DNA from: Bacillota bacterium
Lineage (GTDB): Bacteria > Bacillota > SHA-98 > UBA4971
DNA length: 64,000 bases
Assembly (NCBI GenBank): GCA_012842395.1
Contig: DUSX01000017.1
Span: forward strand, 186,001-250,000
Direction of reading: 5' to 3'
The position numbers were made by a program, and so were the translations under genes. Under the pieces are notes generated by a model. It made no database searches, was not told the origin of the DNA, and saw nothing but the letters and a program-made list of their open reading frames with translations. Shown here piece after piece: positions 62,671 to 64,000 of this stretch; positions within the stretch are counted from its first letter, which is position 1, and the number at the start of each line of letters is the position of its first letter.

Positions 62671-64000
62671 TTGGCAATGCAACTCAAATTCGTCGGTGCC
62701 ACTCGCACGGTCACAGGGTCATGCCACTACATCGAGACCGGGAACACCAGGTTCATTGTGGACTGCGGGATGTTCCAGGGAGAGAATGAAATCGAGAAGC
62801 TCAACCGCGTCGCGTTTCCGTTCGACCCGGCGGCGCTCGACTTCGTCCTCCTGACGCACGCCCACATCGATCACAGCGGCCTTATCCCGCGCTTGGTGCG
62901 AGAGGGGTTCAAAGGAAAGGTATACGCCAGCGCCGCCACGATCGATCTCTGCAAGATAATGCTCCTCGACAGCGCTCACATCCAAGAGCTCGAGGCCGGC
63001 TGGCAGCAACGCAAGGCGAAGAGAGCGGGCGAGGTTCCTTTCGAGCCGCTCTACACCGTGGACGATGCGGAGCGGAGCTTGTCCCACTTTGAGCCCGTCC
63101 CGTTTGGCCAGATGATCAACTTGGCCCCGGACGTGACGGTGAGGTTCCGCCACGCCGGGCACATCCTCGGGTCGGCCATAGTCGAGGTCTACCTGCACCA
63201 GACGAACCCCGGCGCTGGCCCTGCCTCTCTTTCTGAGCCCGCCGCGACCCCGGCAGTCAGAGCAGAGGAGGCGAAGATCGTTTTCTCGGGTGACCTCGGC
63301 AACGTGAACCAGCCTATCATCAAGGACCCGGAGTTCGTCTCCGACGCCGACTTTCTCGTGGTGGAATCCACTTACGGCAACCGCGTTCACGAAGACCGCA
63401 TGGGGAGCATGGAGAAACTACGCAAAGTCATCCAGGACACGTGGTCAAGGCGCGGAAACGTCATCATACCTGCCTTTGCCGTAGCCCGCACCCAGGACGT
63501 CGTGTATGATATCGCAAGGCTTGCCTACAGGCGTGAGATTCCCCCGGTCAAGGTGTTCATCGACAGCCCCATGGCGGTGTCAGCGACCGAGGTGTTCGAC
63601 AAGTATCGGGACCGGGACGAGTTCGACGTGGAGACCAGAGCCCTTATCGACGCCGGCGGCGACCCGTTCGACTTCCCGGGGCTCCAGTACGTGCAGACCG
63701 TCGAGGAATCGCGTTCCTTGAATGAGATCTCCAGCGGCGCGGTGATCATTTCCGCGAGCGGAATGTGCGACTTCGGCCGGATCAAACACCACCTCAAGCA
63801 CAACCTATGGAGGCCCGAGTGCACCGTGCTGTTCGTCGGCTTCCAAGCCCGGGGAACGCTTGGCCGCCGTCTTCAGGAGGGAGCCACGAGGGTGAAGATA
63901 TTCAACGAGGAGGTGGCGGTGAGAGCGTCCATAGAGTCAATTGACGGCTACTCTGCTCACGCGGATCGCGACGCCCTGCTTTACTGGGTGAAGAGCTTTC
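62671..64000 (+). CDS. Beta-CASP metallo-beta-lactamase fold hydrolase (partial)
   Basis: An open frame from TTG (or an ATG two codons later), behind AAAGGAG, runs through the window's right edge, giving 443 residues without a stop. It starts MQLKFVGATRTVTGSCHYIE, as in MBL-fold RNA-specificity-domain proteins. Metal motifs are LTHAHIDHSG, HAGHILGSA and FSGDLGN. The beta-CASP part has ESTYGNR, IPAFAVARTQ and ISASGMCDFGR, followed by the zinc-binding SAHADRD. An insertion of about 25 residues rich in Pro and Ala precedes FSGDLGN. The family consists of RNA nucleases or related hydrolases; the target here is unknown. Confidence 0.92.
   Translation, partial: MAMQLKFVGATRTVTGSCHYIETGNTRFIVDCGMFQGENEIEKLNRVAFPFDPAALDFVLLTHAHIDHSGLIPRLVREGFKGKVYASAATIDLCKIMLLDSAHIQELEAGWQQRKAKRAGEVPFEPLYTVDDAERSLSHFEPVPFGQMINLAPDVTVRFRHAGHILGSAIVEVYLHQTNPGAGPASLSEPAATPAVRAEEAKIVFSGDLGNVNQPIIKDPEFVSDADFLVVESTYGNRVHEDRMGSMEKLRKVIQDTWSRRGNVIIPAFAVARTQDVVYDIARLAYRREIPPVKVFIDSPMAVSATEVFDKYRDRDEFDVETRALIDAGGDPFDFPGLQYVQTVEESRSLNEISSGAVIISASGMCDFGRIKHHLKHNLWRPECTVLFVGFQARGTLGRRLQEGATRVKIFNEEVAVRASIESIDGYSAHADRDALLYWVKSF

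Overview
This is about 64 kb of GC-rich bacterial DNA with short intergenic spaces, strong Shine-Dalgarno sites and many GTG or TTG starts. The content points to a high-GC anaerobic member of the Firmicutes/Bacillota. It carries HdrABC/MvhD electron-transfer proteins, a ferredoxin-dependent 2-oxoacid oxidoreductase, a heptaprenyl-diphosphate synthase pair, an ApbE/NusG-II/Gx-transporter block, FapA, a LysM wall protein and a PdaB-like deacetylase of the kind found in spore-forming lineages. I saw no rRNA, tRNA, CRISPR array or prophage, so the assignment rests on gene content alone.

Region 1 (1-5.3 kb) holds two secreted-type serine proteases (trypsin-like and subtilisin-like) and a set of very small membrane proteins. 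Three tandem paralogues of 35-37 residues lie on the minus strand and a fourth relative lies on the plus strand. Around them are three unrecognised proteins of 67, 121 and 251 residues.

Region 2 (5.4-22.6 kb) is a long minus-strand array. In transcription order it encodes malic enzyme, HdrC, HdrB, HdrA, a double-length HdrA, MvhD, an FrhB/FdhB-like iron-sulfur protein, soluble fumarate-reductase-type subunits, a four-subunit 2-oxoglutarate:ferredoxin oxidoreductase and succinyl-CoA synthetase. Together these could run the C4-to-C5 branch of a reductive TCA cycle, or its reverse, with Hdr-type electron transfer attached to fumarate/succinate. Upstream at 22.9-27.3 kb lies a TAXI-type TRAP transporter that may supply the substrate.

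Region 3 (27.3-34 kb) has a plus-strand branched-chain-type ABC transporter (livKHMGF) behind a strong promoter, a leader of about 290 nt and a possible leader peptide. It ends at a repressor-like protein with three HTH domains. Region 4 (34.2-43.6 kb) resembles the flavin-based extracellular electron transfer locus of Listeria: a type II NADH dehydrogenase with a membrane tail, ApbE flavin transferase, a NusG-II protein, a Gx transporter, a polyprenyl synthase and an exported protein with two FMN-attachment motifs.

Region 5 (43.8-60.8 kb, minus strand) is an operon of FabG-type reductase, CoA-transferase, an atypical KAS III-like enzyme, thiolase and a second livHMGFK transporter. Upstream of it is a large MalT/BTAD regulator, with three 11-bp-spaced direct repeats in between that look like its binding site. 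FapA, an alpha/beta hydrolase and OsmC follow. Region 6 (61-64 kb) has a hypothetical protein, a PdaB-like deacetylase and a beta-CASP metallo-hydrolase cut by the window end.

Two families of short non-coding repeats are scattered between genes. Family A is an imperfect palindrome of about 160-185 bp with five copies. Family B is a MITE-like element of about 105 bp with two copies. One family B copy sits inside sequence whose uninterrupted version is present elsewhere in the window.
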